Shown here: in pieces, positions 1 through 8,514 of the stretch
Layout of the letters: the number at the start of each line of letters is the position of its first letter
Numbering within the stretch: the stretch's first letter is position 1
Made by a program: the position numbers and the translations under genes
The notes under the pieces: model-generated
Databases searched by the model: none
What the model was told of the DNA's origin: nothing
What the model saw: only the letters and a program-made list of their open reading frames with translations
From: Isoptericola cucumis
GTDB taxonomy: Bacteria; Actinomycetota; Actinomycetes; Actinomycetales; Cellulomonadaceae
Assembly: GCF_014635665.1 (NCBI RefSeq)
Contig: NZ_BMDG01000007.1
Span: 213,191 to 277,190, forward strand
Length of the DNA stretch: 64,000 nt
Reading direction: 5' to 3'

Positions 1-2282
1 TTGCCCTTGCCGGACGAGCCGAGGATGTTGGCCCGCCACACGGTGAGCACCCGCGGGAAGTTGGCCGGGTCGTCGGGGTCCTCGCAGGCGAACCTGAGCT
101 CCCCGGACCGCAGCTTGTCGAGCACGTGCTGCTCCGGCTCCTTGCCGGCCGCGCGCGCCTCGTCCACGAGGTCCAGCGGGTTGCGGTCGAACGTGGGGTA
201 GCTCGGCATCCAGCCGCGCTGCGCGGACTCCACCAGGGCGTCCGCCGTCGTGCGTCCCGCGAGCCTGCCGGGGGCCAGGGGCGAGGCGAGCGCGTCCGCC
301 GGCATCCCGTCGTACCGCCACTGGTCGGTCGCGAGGTAGAACCAGCCCGTGCCGATCATCTGCCGCGGCGGGCGCGACCAGTCCAGCCCGCCCGCGTACT
401 GCGCCCAGCCGGTGATCGGGCGGCACTTCTCCTGCCCCACGTAGTGCGCCCAGCCGCCGCCGTTGACGCCCTGGCAGCCCGTGATCGTGGTGAGCGTGAG
501 GAACGCGCGGTAGATCGTGTCCGAGTGGAACCAGTGGTTCGCGCCGGCGCCCATGATGATCATCGACCGGCCGCCGGAGTCCTCCGCGTTGGCCGCGAAC
601 TCCCGCCCGATCCGCGCGGCCGTCTCGGCGCGCACCCCGGTGATCTCCTCCTGCCAGGCCGGCGTGCCGGGCGCGGTCGCGTCGTCGTAGCCGGTGGGCC
701 ACTCGCCGGGCAGGTCCAGCCCGATGTCGTCGCTCGTGCGCTCGACGCCGTACTGCGCGAGCAGCAGGTCGAAGACCGTGCACACCAGGTGCCCGCCCAC
801 GCGCCGGGTCGGGACGCCGCGGGCGATGACGCCCTTGCCGCCCAGGTGCGCCTGCTCGTCGGCGCCCGCCTCGGGCACGACGTCGAACCGGGGCAGCAGC
901 ACCGCCGCGGCGCCCAGCTCGCCGGGCGCCGCCCCCGCGCCGTCCGCCACCGACAGCAGCGGGTCGACGTCGCCCAGGTCGAGGTTCCACTTTCCCTCGC
1001 CCGCCTCGCCGTACCGGTCGGCCAGCGTCCCGTTCGGGGCGACGACGGCGCCGTCCGCGCCCAGCAGCAGCGTCCGGAAGTGCGGGTGCGCCCCCTCGGA
1101 CGCGCCGGGCAGGACGTCGTCGCCCACGTCCGCCGCCGTGAGGAACTTGCCCGGCGTGTACGCGCCGTCCTGCTGGCTGTCGGGCGCCGGGTCGAGGCGC
1201 ACCAGGAACGGCGCGTCGGCGTACCGCTTGAGGTACTCGGCGAACGGCGCGGTCCGCTTCTCGACGAGGAACTCGCGCAGGATGACGTGCCCCATCGCGA
1301 TGGCCAGGGCGCCGTCCGTGCCCGGCTGGGGCGCGAGCCACTGGTCCGCGAACTTCGTGTTGTCCGCGTAGTCCGGGGACACCGAGACGACCTTGGTGCC
1401 CCGGTAGCGCGCCTCGGCCATGAAGTGCGCGTCCGGGGTGCGGGTCACCGGGATGTTCGAGCCCCACATGATGAGGTAGGAGGAGTTCCACCAGTCCGCC
1501 GACTCGGGCACGTCCGTCTGGTCGCCGAACACCTGCGGGCTCGCGACCGGCAGGTCGGCGTACCAGTCGTAGAACGACAGCATCGTGCCGCCCAGCATCT
1601 GCACGAACCGCGCCCCGACCCCGTGCGAGACCATCGACATCGCCGGGATGGGGGAGAAGCCCGCGACCCGGTCCGGCCCGTGGGTCTTGATGGTGTGCAC
1701 GTGCGCCGCCGCGACGATCTCCGCCGCCTCGTCCCACGTGGCGCGCACCAGGCCGCCCTTGCCGCGCGCGCTCTTGTACGCGCGGGCGGTCTCGGGGTCG
1801 GAGGTCACGCGCTGCCACGCGAGCACCGGGTCGCCGCCCACGGCGGCCTTCGCCTCCCGGTACGCGTTCAGCAGCACGCCGCGCACGTACGGGTAGCGCA
1901 CCCGCGTGGGCGAGTAGGTGTACCAGGAGAACGCGGCGCCGCGCGGGCAGCCCCGCGGCTCGTACTCGGGGGAGTCCGGTCCGACGGACGGGTAGTCCGT
2001 CTGCTGCGTCTCCCACGTGATGATGCCGTCCTTGACGTACACCTTCCACGAGCACGAGCCCGTGCAGTTCACGCCGTGGGTGGAGCGCACCACCTTGTCG
2101 TGCGACCAGCGGTCGCGGTAGAAGACGTCGCCCTCCCGGCCGCCGGTGAGGAACAGCTGGCGCAGGTCGTCGGACACCTCCCCGGAGCGCAGGTGCTTGC
2201 CGAGCCGCAGGAGGGCGTCGGCCGCCCCGGGCTGGGCCGCTGGCCCGGCGTCGGCGCTGACGGGCGGACGGGTGGTCGACAT
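1..2282 (-). CDS. narG: Respiratory nitrate reductase alpha subunit NarG, N-terminal part
   Basis: The reverse strand reads an open frame from ATG at 2282 to the window edge, about 760 residues of a protein that is usually about 1,230. NarG is the membrane-bound Mo-bisMGD subunit that reduces nitrate to nitrite with quinol electrons. Visible hallmarks are the FS0 iron-sulfur ligands HGVNCTGSC (H69, C73, C77) followed by GCPRGA, then the NarG stretch YDWYADLP and SADWWNSSYLIMWGSN around the molybdenum site. The start has a CAGGAG ribosome site 6 bases upstream. The rest of the gene, and probably narHJI, lie outside the window to the left. No Tat signal is visible at the N-terminus, as expected for a cytoplasm-facing NarG. 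Confidence 0.95.
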   Translation of the reverse strand, partial: MSTTRPPVSADAGPAAQPGAADALLRLGKHLRSGEVSDDLRQLFLTGGREGDVFYRDRWSHDKVVRSTHGVNCTGSCSWKVYVKDGIITWETQQTDYPSVGPDSPEYEPRGCPRGAAFSWYTYSPTRVRYPYVRGVLLNAYREAKAAVGGDPVLAWQRVTSDPETARAYKSARGKGGLVRATWDEAAEIVAAAHVHTIKTHGPDRVAGFSPIPAMSMVSHGVGARFVQMLGGTMLSFYDWYADLPVASPQVFGDQTDVPESADWWNSSYLIMWGSNIPVTRTPDAHFMAEARYRGTKVVSVSPDYADNTKFADQWLAPQPGTDGALAIAMGHVILREFLVEKRTAPFAEYLKRYADAPFLVRLDPAPDSQQDGAYTPGKFLTAADVGDDVLPGASEGAHPHFRTLLLGADGAVVAPNGTLADRYGEAGEGKWNLDLGDVDPLLSVADGAGAAPGELGAAAVLLPRFDVVPEAGADEQAHLGGKGVIARGVPTRRVGGHLVCTVFDLLLAQYGVERTSDDIGLDLPGEWPTGYDDATAPGTPAWQEEITGVRAETAARIGREFAANAEDSGGRSMIIMGAGANHWFHSDTIYRAFLTLTTITGCQGVNGGGWAHYVGQEKCRPITGWAQYAGGLDWSRPPRQMIGTGWFYLATDQWRYDGMPADALASPLAPGRLAGRTTADALVESAQRGWMPSYPTFDRNPLDLVDEARAAGKEPEQHVLDKLRSGELRFACEDPDDPANFPRVLTVWRANILGSSGKG

Positions 2283-2379
2283 GCGCACTCCTGGGGCTGG
2301 GGACCGAAGAGTCACTGCTTCGCATCATCGGGCCCCTGAGCAGGTCGTGCATGTCGAGAGCGCAGGTGGCGGCGCCGGG

Positions 2380-2421
2380 CACGGGTCGTGGGCCGCGGAA
2401 TCCCGCAGCCCACGACCCGTG
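2380..2421 (-). terminator. Hairpin terminator after the secreted-protein cluster
   Basis: A perfect 14-base inverted repeat (2380-2393 and 2408-2421) encloses a further short GC stem. It lies 20 bases past the stop of the last secreted paralogue and upstream of narG on the same strand, so it probably separates the two transcription units. There is no T-run, which is common in high-GC actinobacteria. Confidence 0.65.
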
Positions 2422-2440
2422 GGGGTAGACCCGAGGTCGG

Positions 2441-2911
2441 TCAGCTGACCCCCGGCACCCTCGACTTCTCCGTGCAGACGGCCCCGGACGTGTCGGAGGT
2501 GCACGTCTGGATGTGCACGGTCTGCCCCTCGTCGTACGACAGGTTCACCTCCCGGTAGCTGTTGTCGCCCTTGGAGTAGAAGACCGCGGGCCCGCTGCCA
2601 CCGACCCAGAGCTTGACGACCGACCTGCGGTCGTTGTCGTGGTAGTCCCAGATCGACAGGACCTCGCCGTAGGCGCGGAACCGGCCGTGGACGTACTCGT
2701 CGCTGGTGGTCTTGTACGCCTGCTCGGCCACGGAGACACCACCGGAGTCTTCGGGGTCGTTCCAGGCGTAGTAGCTGGTACCCCAGCCGGCCTGTGGCGC
2801 CAGGTGGGCCGGCACCACGGCGGCCGGTGCTGCACCGGCCGCGCCGGCGGACAGCCCCAGGCCGGCGAGGGCGAGAGCCGCGGCCACCGTTGTCATCGAT
2901 CGACGTCGCAT
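2441..2911 (-). CDS. Small secreted protein, paralogue A of a tandem triplet
   Basis: This is a 156-residue protein with a clear Sec signal (MRRRSM, a hydrophobic stretch, then AGAAGAAP). The mature part carries the signature shared by all three neighbours: GGVSVAEQA, FRAYGE, WDYHDND, LWVGGSGPAVFY, NLSYDEGQTV and CTSDTSGAVC. The two cysteines are eight residues apart and probably form a disulfide near the C-terminus. The start has a GAGGAG ribosome site. Only 9 bases separate it from paralogue B, so the genes are probably cotranscribed. I do not recognise the family. Beta-rich spacing and export suggest an extracellular or wall-associated role, but no enzymatic motif is visible. Confidence 0.85.
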   Translation of the reverse strand: MRRRSMTTVAAALALAGLGLSAGAAGAAPAAVVPAHLAPQAGWGTSYYAWNDPEDSGGVSVAEQAYKTTSDEYVHGRFRAYGEVLSIWDYHDNDRRSVVKLWVGGSGPAVFYSKGDNSYREVNLSYDEGQTVHIQTCTSDTSGAVCTEKSRVPGVS

Positions 2912-2920
2912 GATTCCTCC

Positions 2921-3406
2921 TCAGGACGTGCCCTTCTCGGTCTTGGGCGTGCAGACGGCGTTCACGGACGTCGAGGTGCAGGCCTGCAGGTACACGGTCT
3001 GACCCTCGTCGTACGACAGGTTCAGCTCGCGCTTCGTGCCGTCGCCGTTGCTGAAGAAGACCGCCGGCCCGCTGCCGCCGACCCACAGCCTGACGATCGA
3101 CCGGTAGCCGTTGGGGTGGTGGTCCCAGATCGTCAGGTGCTCGCCGTGGGCCTCGAACATGCCCATCACGTACTGGGAGGTGCCGTCCTTGAGGGCCTGC
3201 TCGTAGATGCTCACCCCGCCGGCGTCGCCGTCGTCGGCCCAGGCGGCGGTGTCCATGTACCAGCTGGCCGCCGTGGACCTGTCCGGTGCGGTTCCCGGTG
3301 CGGGTTCGGCGGCGGGTCCGGGTGCGGCCGACGCCGTCGGCCCGAGCAGCCCGACGCCGGCGACGAGCGTCGCGGCGACGGCCGCCGTCATGGTGCGAGC
3401 ACGCAT
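2921..3406 (-). CDS. Small secreted protein, paralogue B of a tandem triplet
   Basis: A 161-residue exported protein starts at ATG 3406 behind a strong GAGGAGG ribosome site. A signal peptide ends near ASAAPG, followed by a short Pro/Ala linker. It shares GGVSIYEQA, FEAHGE, IWDHH, LWVGGSGPAVFF, NLSYDEGQTVYLQAC and the C-x8-C pair with A and C. The N-terminal linkers differ between copies while the core is well conserved, which points to tandem duplication with selection on the core domain. Function is unknown. Confidence 0.85.
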   Translation of the reverse strand: MRARTMTAAVAATLVAGVGLLGPTASAAPGPAAEPAPGTAPDRSTAASWYMDTAAWADDGDAGGVSIYEQALKDGTSQYVMGMFEAHGEHLTIWDHHPNGYRSIVRLWVGGSGPAVFFSNGDGTKRELNLSYDEGQTVYLQACTSTSVNAVCTPKTEKGTS

Positions 3407-3447
3407 GGTTCCTCCTCGTTCGTCCCTCACGGTTGCTCTCGCAGCCC

Positions 3448-3912
3448 TCACGACCGGCCCCGGTGGGTCCGGTCCGAGCAGACGGCGTTCGCGGAGTCGG
3501 AGGTGCAGACCTGCAGGTACACGGCCTGGCCCTCGCCGTACGACTCGTTGATGACCCGCTCGGTGCCGTCGCCGTTGCCGTAGAAGACGGCCGGGCCGCT
3601 GCCACCGACCCAGAGCTTGACGATCGCCTTGCGGTCGTTGTCGTGGCGGTCGAAGACGCTGATCTTCTCCCCGTAGGCGATGAACTGGCCCAGGATGTCC
3701 TCGCCCGTGCTGAGCTTGGACGCCCGCTCGTAGACGGAGACGCCTCCCGTGTCGTTCGGGTCGTTCCAGGTGGCGCCCGTGCTGTTCCACGTGGCCGCGG
3801 CCGCGGGGCCGTCGGGCGTGGGCGTGGCGGCTGCCGCGGTGCTGCCCAGGAGCCCCAGGCCTGCGGCTGCGGCGGCTGCGGCCGCCAGTGTCCTTCGTGT
3901 GCTGTGTCGCAT
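3448..3912 (-). CDS. Small secreted protein, paralogue C of a tandem triplet
   Basis: This 154-residue exported protein is the first gene of the triplet in transcription order. It has a signal peptide (MRHSTRRTLAAAA, ending near AAAATPT) and the shared core: GGVSVYERA, FIAYGE, DRHDND, LWVGGSGPAVFY, GEGQAVYLQVC and a C-x8-C pair. An AAGGA ribosome site precedes ATG 3912. It is divergent from the SARP gene at 4111 across 198 bases that contain an 11-bp direct repeat, so the SARP is a plausible regulator. No known catalytic motif is visible. Confidence 0.85.
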   Translation of the reverse strand: MRHSTRRTLAAAAAAAAGLGLLGSTAAAATPTPDGPAAAATWNSTGATWNDPNDTGGVSVYERASKLSTGEDILGQFIAYGEKISVFDRHDNDRKAIVKLWVGGSGPAVFYGNGDGTERVINESYGEGQAVYLQVCTSDSANAVCSDRTHRGRS

Positions 3913-4001
3913 CGTGATCCTTCGTGCCGGGCCGGGGGTGCGTCGTCGAGGGCGGCCCGGAGGACCTCGACGACCTGATGCCTCCCACCGTGACGCCGGT
4001 C

Positions 4002-4023
4002 ACTTTCCTCGTACTTTCGTCGC
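4002..4023. promoter_or_regulatory. Two 11-bp direct repeats, candidate SARP operator
   Basis: ACTTTCCTCGT (4002-4012) is followed at once by ACTTTCGTCGC (4013-4023), matching in 9 of 11 positions. SARP regulators bind direct heptamers at an 11-bp period. The repeat sits midway between the secreted triplet (start 3912) and the SARP gene (start 4111), so it could serve either side. Confidence 0.4.
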
Positions 4024-4110
4024 CCCGATCACCTCTTGTGGGGAGTGGGAAGCCTGACCGGGCAGGGGGGAGCCCGGCGTGGCGACGGCAGTCCTGAGAA
4101 GGGGGACGAC

Positions 4111-4830
4111 ATGCGTTTCGAGGTCCTGGGGCCGGTGCGGGTCACGCCCGGGCCGGGCGTGCCGCCCGTGTGCGGAGCGGTCCGGGTCGGGCTCCTCGCC
4201 CTCCTGCTCGCGCGCGCCAACGCGCCCGTCCCGGCGGAGTCCCTGCTCGACGCGCTGTGGGACTGCGACGGCCCGGCCGACCTGCAGCGGCTGCAGCTCA
4301 CCGTCCACCGGCTGCGGCGCGCACTCGGCGACCCGGGACGGCTCGTGTTCGACGCCGGGAGCTACCTGCTCCGCGTGCGCCCGGGCGAGCTGGACGCCCA
4401 GCTCTTCGACGACGCCCTGCGGCGAGCCTCCGAGTCCGACGACCCGCGGCGACGGGCGGCGCTGCTGCGGTCGGCCACGGAGCTCTGGCGGGGCGAGCCG
4501 TTCCAGGGTCTCGACCTCGGCCCGCTCGCGCCGCAGACCGGCCGGCTCGCCGAGCGCCGGAACGTCGCGATCGAGCAGCTCTACGCCGCCGAGCTCGAGT
4601 GCGGGCGCCACGAGACGGCCGTCGCCGACCTGGCCGGGCTGGTCTGCCTGCACCCGCTGCGGGAGCGGCTGCACGTCCTGCTCATGACGGCGCTCGACCG
4701 CTGCGGCCGGCGCGCCGACGCGCTCGCCGCCTACCGGTCCGCGCGCTGCACCCTCGTCGGCGAGCTGGGCCTCGAGCCCGGGCCGGAGCTCCGCGAGGTG
4801 GAGCAGCGCATCCTGGCGGGGGACCGCTGA
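4111..4830 (+). CDS. Small SARP-family transcriptional regulator (DNA-binding plus BTAD domain)
   Basis: A 239-residue protein. Residues 1-90 form an OmpR/SARP winged helix (FEVLGPVRV, LLALLLARANAPVPAESLLDALW, VHRLRRALGD). Residues 95-239 form the bacterial transcriptional activation domain (DAQLFDDAL, LWRGEPFQGL, HPLRERLHVLLMTALDRCGRRADALAAYRSAR, ELGLEPGPEL). It lacks the NB-ARC and TPR parts of AfsR-size proteins. ATG 4111 is chosen because GAAGGGGG lies just upstream and the first residues match the family; the open frame extends further left. It sits between the secreted triplet and the nitrate operon and could act on either. Confidence 0.9.
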   Translation: MRFEVLGPVRVTPGPGVPPVCGAVRVGLLALLLARANAPVPAESLLDALWDCDGPADLQRLQLTVHRLRRALGDPGRLVFDAGSYLLRVRPGELDAQLFDDALRRASESDDPRRRAALLRSATELWRGEPFQGLDLGPLAPQTGRLAERRNVAIEQLYAAELECGRHETAVADLAGLVCLHPLRERLHVLLMTALDRCGRRADALAAYRSARCTLVGELGLEPGPELREVEQRILAGDR

Positions 4831-4915
4831 GCCTCACAGCCCGTCGCGCCGTGGTGTGCGTTCGTTCTCACGCGCATTTCACGCCCGCACGTCCGGGCCG
4901 GAAACACCGGGTTCC

Positions 4916-4921
4916 TAGCGT
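4916..4921 (+). promoter_or_regulatory. Candidate -10 of the narK operon
   Basis: TAGCGT lies 30 bases before the narK start. The same hexamer forms the nirB -10 at 11739. Bases 4867-4915 hold TTCAC, GAAAC and GTTCC half-motifs reminiscent of GlnR sites, but their spacing is too irregular to call a box. Confidence 0.4.
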
Positions 4922-4951
4922 CGTGGCACCGCCCACGCACTGGAGGACACG

Positions 4952-6319
4952 ATGGTTGCTCCGACGACGTCACCGGCCACGGCAACGGTCCCGGCACCGG
5001 CCCCGGCCGCCACCCGCCGCGGGCGGTGGATCCAGCACTGGGACCCCGAGGACCGGGTGTTCTGGGCGGACGAGGGGCGGCGGGTCGCGCGGCGCAACCT
5101 CGTCCTGTCGGTCTTCGCGGAGTTCCTCGGCTTCTGCGTGTGGGCGCTGTGGTCGATCGTCGTGCCGCAGCTGCCGGCCGCGGGCTTCGCGTTCACCACC
5201 GACCAGCTGTTCTGGCTCATCGCGGTCCCGTCGCTCGTGGGCGCGACCCTGCGCATCCCGTACACGCTCGCCGTGCCCGTGTTCGGCGGGCGCACCTGGA
5301 CGGTCGTGTCGGCGTCGCTGCTGCTGGTCCCCACGCTCGCGCTGGCATGGGCGGTGCAGCGCCCGGACACGTCGTTCGGCGTGATGCTGGCGGTGGCGGC
5401 GCTCGCGGGCTTCGGTGGCGGCAACTTCGCCTCGTCGATGGCAAACATCTCGTTCTTCTTCCCCGAGCGGTCCAAGGGCGCGGCGCTCGGGTGGAACGCC
5501 GCGGGCGGGAACCTGGGCACGGCGGCCGTGCAGCTCGCGGTGCCGCTCGTCATCGTCGGCGGCACCGTCACCGGGGCCGGCGTCGCGCTCGAGCGCGCCG
5601 GCCTGATGTTCGTCCCGTTCATCGTGCTGGCCGCGTTCCTCGCGTGGCGGTTCATGGACAACCTGGCGGCCGCGAAGGCGGACCCGCGGTCGTTCGTCGT
5701 CGCCGTGCGCGAGCCGCACACCTGGGTGATCTCGTTCCTGTACATCGGCACGTTCGGGTCGTTCATCGGGTTCTCCGCGGCGTTCCCGACGCTGCTCGCG
5801 GGCCAGTTCCCCGAGGTGTCCCTGTCGCTGGCGTTCCTGGGCGCGCTCGTCGGCTCGGTGACGCGGCCGCTCGGCGGGATGCTCGCCGACCGGGTCGGGG
5901 GAGCGGTCGTCACGGTGGCCTGCTACGCCGTGATGATCGCCGGGGCCGCCGGTGCGGTGGCGGCGCTCGGCAGGCACAGCTTCCCGCTGTTCTTCGGCTC
6001 GTTCCTGCTGCTGTTCGTCGCGACGGGCGTCGGCAACGGGTCGGTGTACCGGATGATCCCCGCGGCGTTCCGGGTCGCAGGGGCCGGCCGCGACGCGGCG
6101 GCGACGGCGCGGGCCGCGGCGGGCTGCATCGGCGTCGCGGGCGCCGTCGGGGCGTTCGGCGGGTTCCTGGTCCCGCGCGGGTTCGCGATCTCGACGTCGG
6201 CCACCGGGTCGCTCGTCCCGGCGCTGTGGGTGTTCGTCGCGGCGTACGTCGTGATGGGCGCGGTCACGTGGGCCGTGTACGCCCGGCGCGGGTCGGCGAT
6301 GCGGGCGGCGCGCGTATGA
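4952..6319 (+). CDS. narK: Nitrate/nitrite transporter NarK (NNP family MFS)
   Basis: This is a 455-residue membrane protein with about 12 hydrophobic segments. Nitrate-porter signatures are clear: GFGGGNFASSMANI and FFFPE near residue 155, and TGVGNGSVYRMIPAAF near residue 350. It imports nitrate and/or exports nitrite across the cytoplasmic membrane. ATG 4952 follows a TGGAGGA ribosome site. The stop overlaps the nasA start (ATGA), so it is the first gene of a translationally coupled narK-nasA-nasB operon. That coupling argues for nitrate uptake for assimilation, although narG is also close by. Confidence 0.94.
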   Translation: MVAPTTSPATATVPAPAPAATRRGRWIQHWDPEDRVFWADEGRRVARRNLVLSVFAEFLGFCVWALWSIVVPQLPAAGFAFTTDQLFWLIAVPSLVGATLRIPYTLAVPVFGGRTWTVVSASLLLVPTLALAWAVQRPDTSFGVMLAVAALAGFGGGNFASSMANISFFFPERSKGAALGWNAAGGNLGTAAVQLAVPLVIVGGTVTGAGVALERAGLMFVPFIVLAAFLAWRFMDNLAAAKADPRSFVVAVREPHTWVISFLYIGTFGSFIGFSAAFPTLLAGQFPEVSLSLAFLGALVGSVTRPLGGMLADRVGGAVVTVACYAVMIAGAAGAVAALGRHSFPLFFGSFLLLFVATGVGNGSVYRMIPAAFRVAGAGRDAAATARAAAGCIGVAGAVGAFGGFLVPRGFAISTSATGSLVPALWVFVAAYVVMGAVTWAVYARRGSAMRAARV

Positions 6320-8514
6320 CGCCGGCCACGGCCGCCGCGGGGGACGGTCCGGTCGCGACGCACTGCCCGTACTGCGCCCTGCAGTGCGGCATGGACCTCA
6401 CGCCGGCCCGGCCCGGCGTCGTCGATACCGACGCCGGCGGGCGGCCCCGGCTGCCGGTCACGGTGACGCCGCGGCAGTTCCCGACGAACGGCGGCGGCCT
6501 GTGCCAGAAGGGCTGGACCAGCGCGTCCGTGCTGCGCGCCGGCGACCGGCTGACGACGCCGCTGGTGCGGGGTGCCGACGGCGAGCTCGCGCCGGCGACG
6601 TGGGACGACGCGCTCGACCTCGTCGCCGGGCGCCTCGCGGCCCTCGCCGCCGAGCGCGGCCCCGAGGCGGTGGCGGTGTTCGGCGGCGGCGGGCTGACGA
6701 ACGAGAAGGCGTACGCGCTGGGCAAGTTCGCCCGCACCGTGCTGCGCACGCCCCACATCGACTACAACGGGCGGTTCTGCATGTCGTCGGCCGCGGCGGC
6801 GGGGACCCGGGCGTTCGGCGTCGACCGCGGGCTGCCGTTCCCCGTGACCGACCTGGCGGGCGCGGACGTCATCCTCCTGCTCGGCTCGAACGTGGCGGAG
6901 ACGATGCCGCCGTTCGCGGCGCACCTGGCCGGGGCGCGCGCGGCGGGCGGGCTCGTCGTCGTCGACCCCCGCCGGTCGGCGACGGCGCGGCTGGCGGGGG
7001 GCGCCGAGGGCGTGCACCTGCAGCCGGTGCCCGGTACGGACCTGGTGGTGCTGCTCGCGCTGCTGCACGTGCTGCTCGCGGAGGGGCTCGCGGACCGGGC
7101 CTACCTCGCCGCCCGGACGTCGGGGTCGGGCGACGTGGCGCGCTCGGTCGCCGCGTGGTGGCCGGAGCGGGCCGAGACCGTGTGCGGCGTCCCCGCCGAG
7201 GACCTGCGCCGGGTGGCGCGGCTGCTCGCGGCGGCGTCCCCCGCCCGAGGGGGCCGGGGCGCCTACGTGCTCACCGGGCGCGGCGTCGAGCAGTCCACCC
7301 AGGGCACCGCGACCGTGACGGCGGCGATCAACCTCGCCCTCGCGCTGGGCCTGCCCGGCCTGCCGGGTTCGGGGTTCGGCTGCCTCACCGGGCAGGGCAA
7401 CGGGCAGGGCGGGCGCGAGCACGGGCAGAAGTGCGACCAGCTCCCGGGGTACCGCCGGATCGACGACCCCGCCGCCCGTGAGCACGTCGCCGGCGTGTGG
7501 GGTGTGGACCCGGGCTCCCTGCCGGGGCCCGGCAGGCCCGCCGTCGCGATGCTCGCGTCGCTCGGGACGGCGGGCGGGCCGCGGGCGCTGCTGGTGCACG
7601 GCTCCAACCTGGTCGTGTCGGCGCCCGACGCCGACCGGGTGCGCGAGCGCCTCGCCGCCCTCGACCTGCTGGTCGTGTGCGACGTCGTGCCGTCCGAGAC
7701 CGCGCGGCTGGCCGACGTCGTGCTGCCCACCACCCAGTGGGCCGAGGAGGAGGGCACGATGACGAACCTCGAGGGGCGGGTGCTGCGGCGCCGCCGGGCG
7801 GTCGAGGCGCCGGGCGAGGCGCGGTCCGAGCTGTGGATCCTGGCCGAGCTGGCGCGCCGCCTGGGCGCCGGCCACGTCCCCGGGGACGCCTTCCCGACCG
7901 ACCCGGCCGCCGTCTTCGACGAGCTCGCGCGGGCGTCCGCGGGCGGGCCCGCCGACTACTCGGGCCTGAGCCACGCCCGCCTCGACGCGCACGAGGCCGC
8001 CGGCGGACCCGGCCTGTACTGGCCCTGTCCCGCCGGGCCGCCCGGGGAGCACCCCGGGACGCCGCGGATGTTCCTCGACGGGTTCGCGACGCCCGACGGC
8101 CGGGCGCGGATGGTCGTCGTCGACCACGCCGGCCCGGCCGACGACGTGCGCCCCGGCGCGCCGACGTACCTGGTCACGGGGCGGGTGCTGCAGCACTACC
8201 AGTCCGGCGCCCAGACCCACCGGGTGCCCGAGCTGGAGCGCCTCGTGCCCGAGCCGTACGTCGAGCTGCACCCGCTGCTCGGGACGCGGCTGGGCGTGCC
8301 CGACGGCGGCCGGGCCCGGCTCGCGTCCGCGCGCGGGGTCGTGGAGGCCACGGCCCGCTGGACCGACGCCGTCCGCCCGGACACCGTCTTCATGCCGTTC
8401 CACTGGGGCGGAGAAGGCAGCGTCAACCGGGTCACGTCGGACGCCGTGGACCCCGTCTCCGGGATGCCGGAGTTCAAGGTCTGCGCGGTGTCGGTGACCC
8501 CGGTGCCCGCATGA
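6316..8514 (+). CDS. nasA: Assimilatory nitrate reductase catalytic subunit (molybdopterin oxidoreductase)
   Basis: A 732-residue soluble molybdenum enzyme reducing nitrate to nitrite in the cytoplasm. The N-terminal iron-sulfur ligands are HCPYCALQCGM (C17, C20, C24) and GLCQKGW (C63). Mo-bisMGD binding motifs follow: RFCMSSAAAAG, LLLGSNVAETMPP, VVDPRRSATA, and GQGNGQGGREHG near residue 360. The C-terminal dinucleotide-binding domain shows TGRVLQHYQSGAQT and MPFHWG. No signal peptide is present. It overlaps narK and the next gene by 4 bases each. The downstream flavoprotein is the likely electron donor. Confidence 0.93.
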   Translation: MTPATAAAGDGPVATHCPYCALQCGMDLTPARPGVVDTDAGGRPRLPVTVTPRQFPTNGGGLCQKGWTSASVLRAGDRLTTPLVRGADGELAPATWDDALDLVAGRLAALAAERGPEAVAVFGGGGLTNEKAYALGKFARTVLRTPHIDYNGRFCMSSAAAAGTRAFGVDRGLPFPVTDLAGADVILLLGSNVAETMPPFAAHLAGARAAGGLVVVDPRRSATARLAGGAEGVHLQPVPGTDLVVLLALLHVLLAEGLADRAYLAARTSGSGDVARSVAAWWPERAETVCGVPAEDLRRVARLLAAASPARGGRGAYVLTGRGVEQSTQGTATVTAAINLALALGLPGLPGSGFGCLTGQGNGQGGREHGQKCDQLPGYRRIDDPAAREHVAGVWGVDPGSLPGPGRPAVAMLASLGTAGGPRALLVHGSNLVVSAPDADRVRERLAALDLLVVCDVVPSETARLADVVLPTTQWAEEEGTMTNLEGRVLRRRRAVEAPGEARSELWILAELARRLGAGHVPGDAFPTDPAAVFDELARASAGGPADYSGLSHARLDAHEAAGGPGLYWPCPAGPPGEHPGTPRMFLDGFATPDGRARMVVVDHAGPADDVRPGAPTYLVTGRVLQHYQSGAQTHRVPELERLVPEPYVELHPLLGTRLGVPDGGRARLASARGVVEATARWTDAVRPDTVFMPFHWGGEGSVNRVTSDAVDPVSGMPEFKVCAVSVTPVPA

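Noticed and set aside
126..2339. A 737-codon plus-strand frame opposite narG
   Set aside because: The minus strand encodes an unmistakable NarG with iron-sulfur ligands in order; the plus frame has no motif and an arginine-rich composition.
4850..4915. A GlnR box before narK
   Set aside because: TTCAC, GAAAC and GTTCC elements are present but their spacing and orientation do not give two adjacent consensus half-sites.
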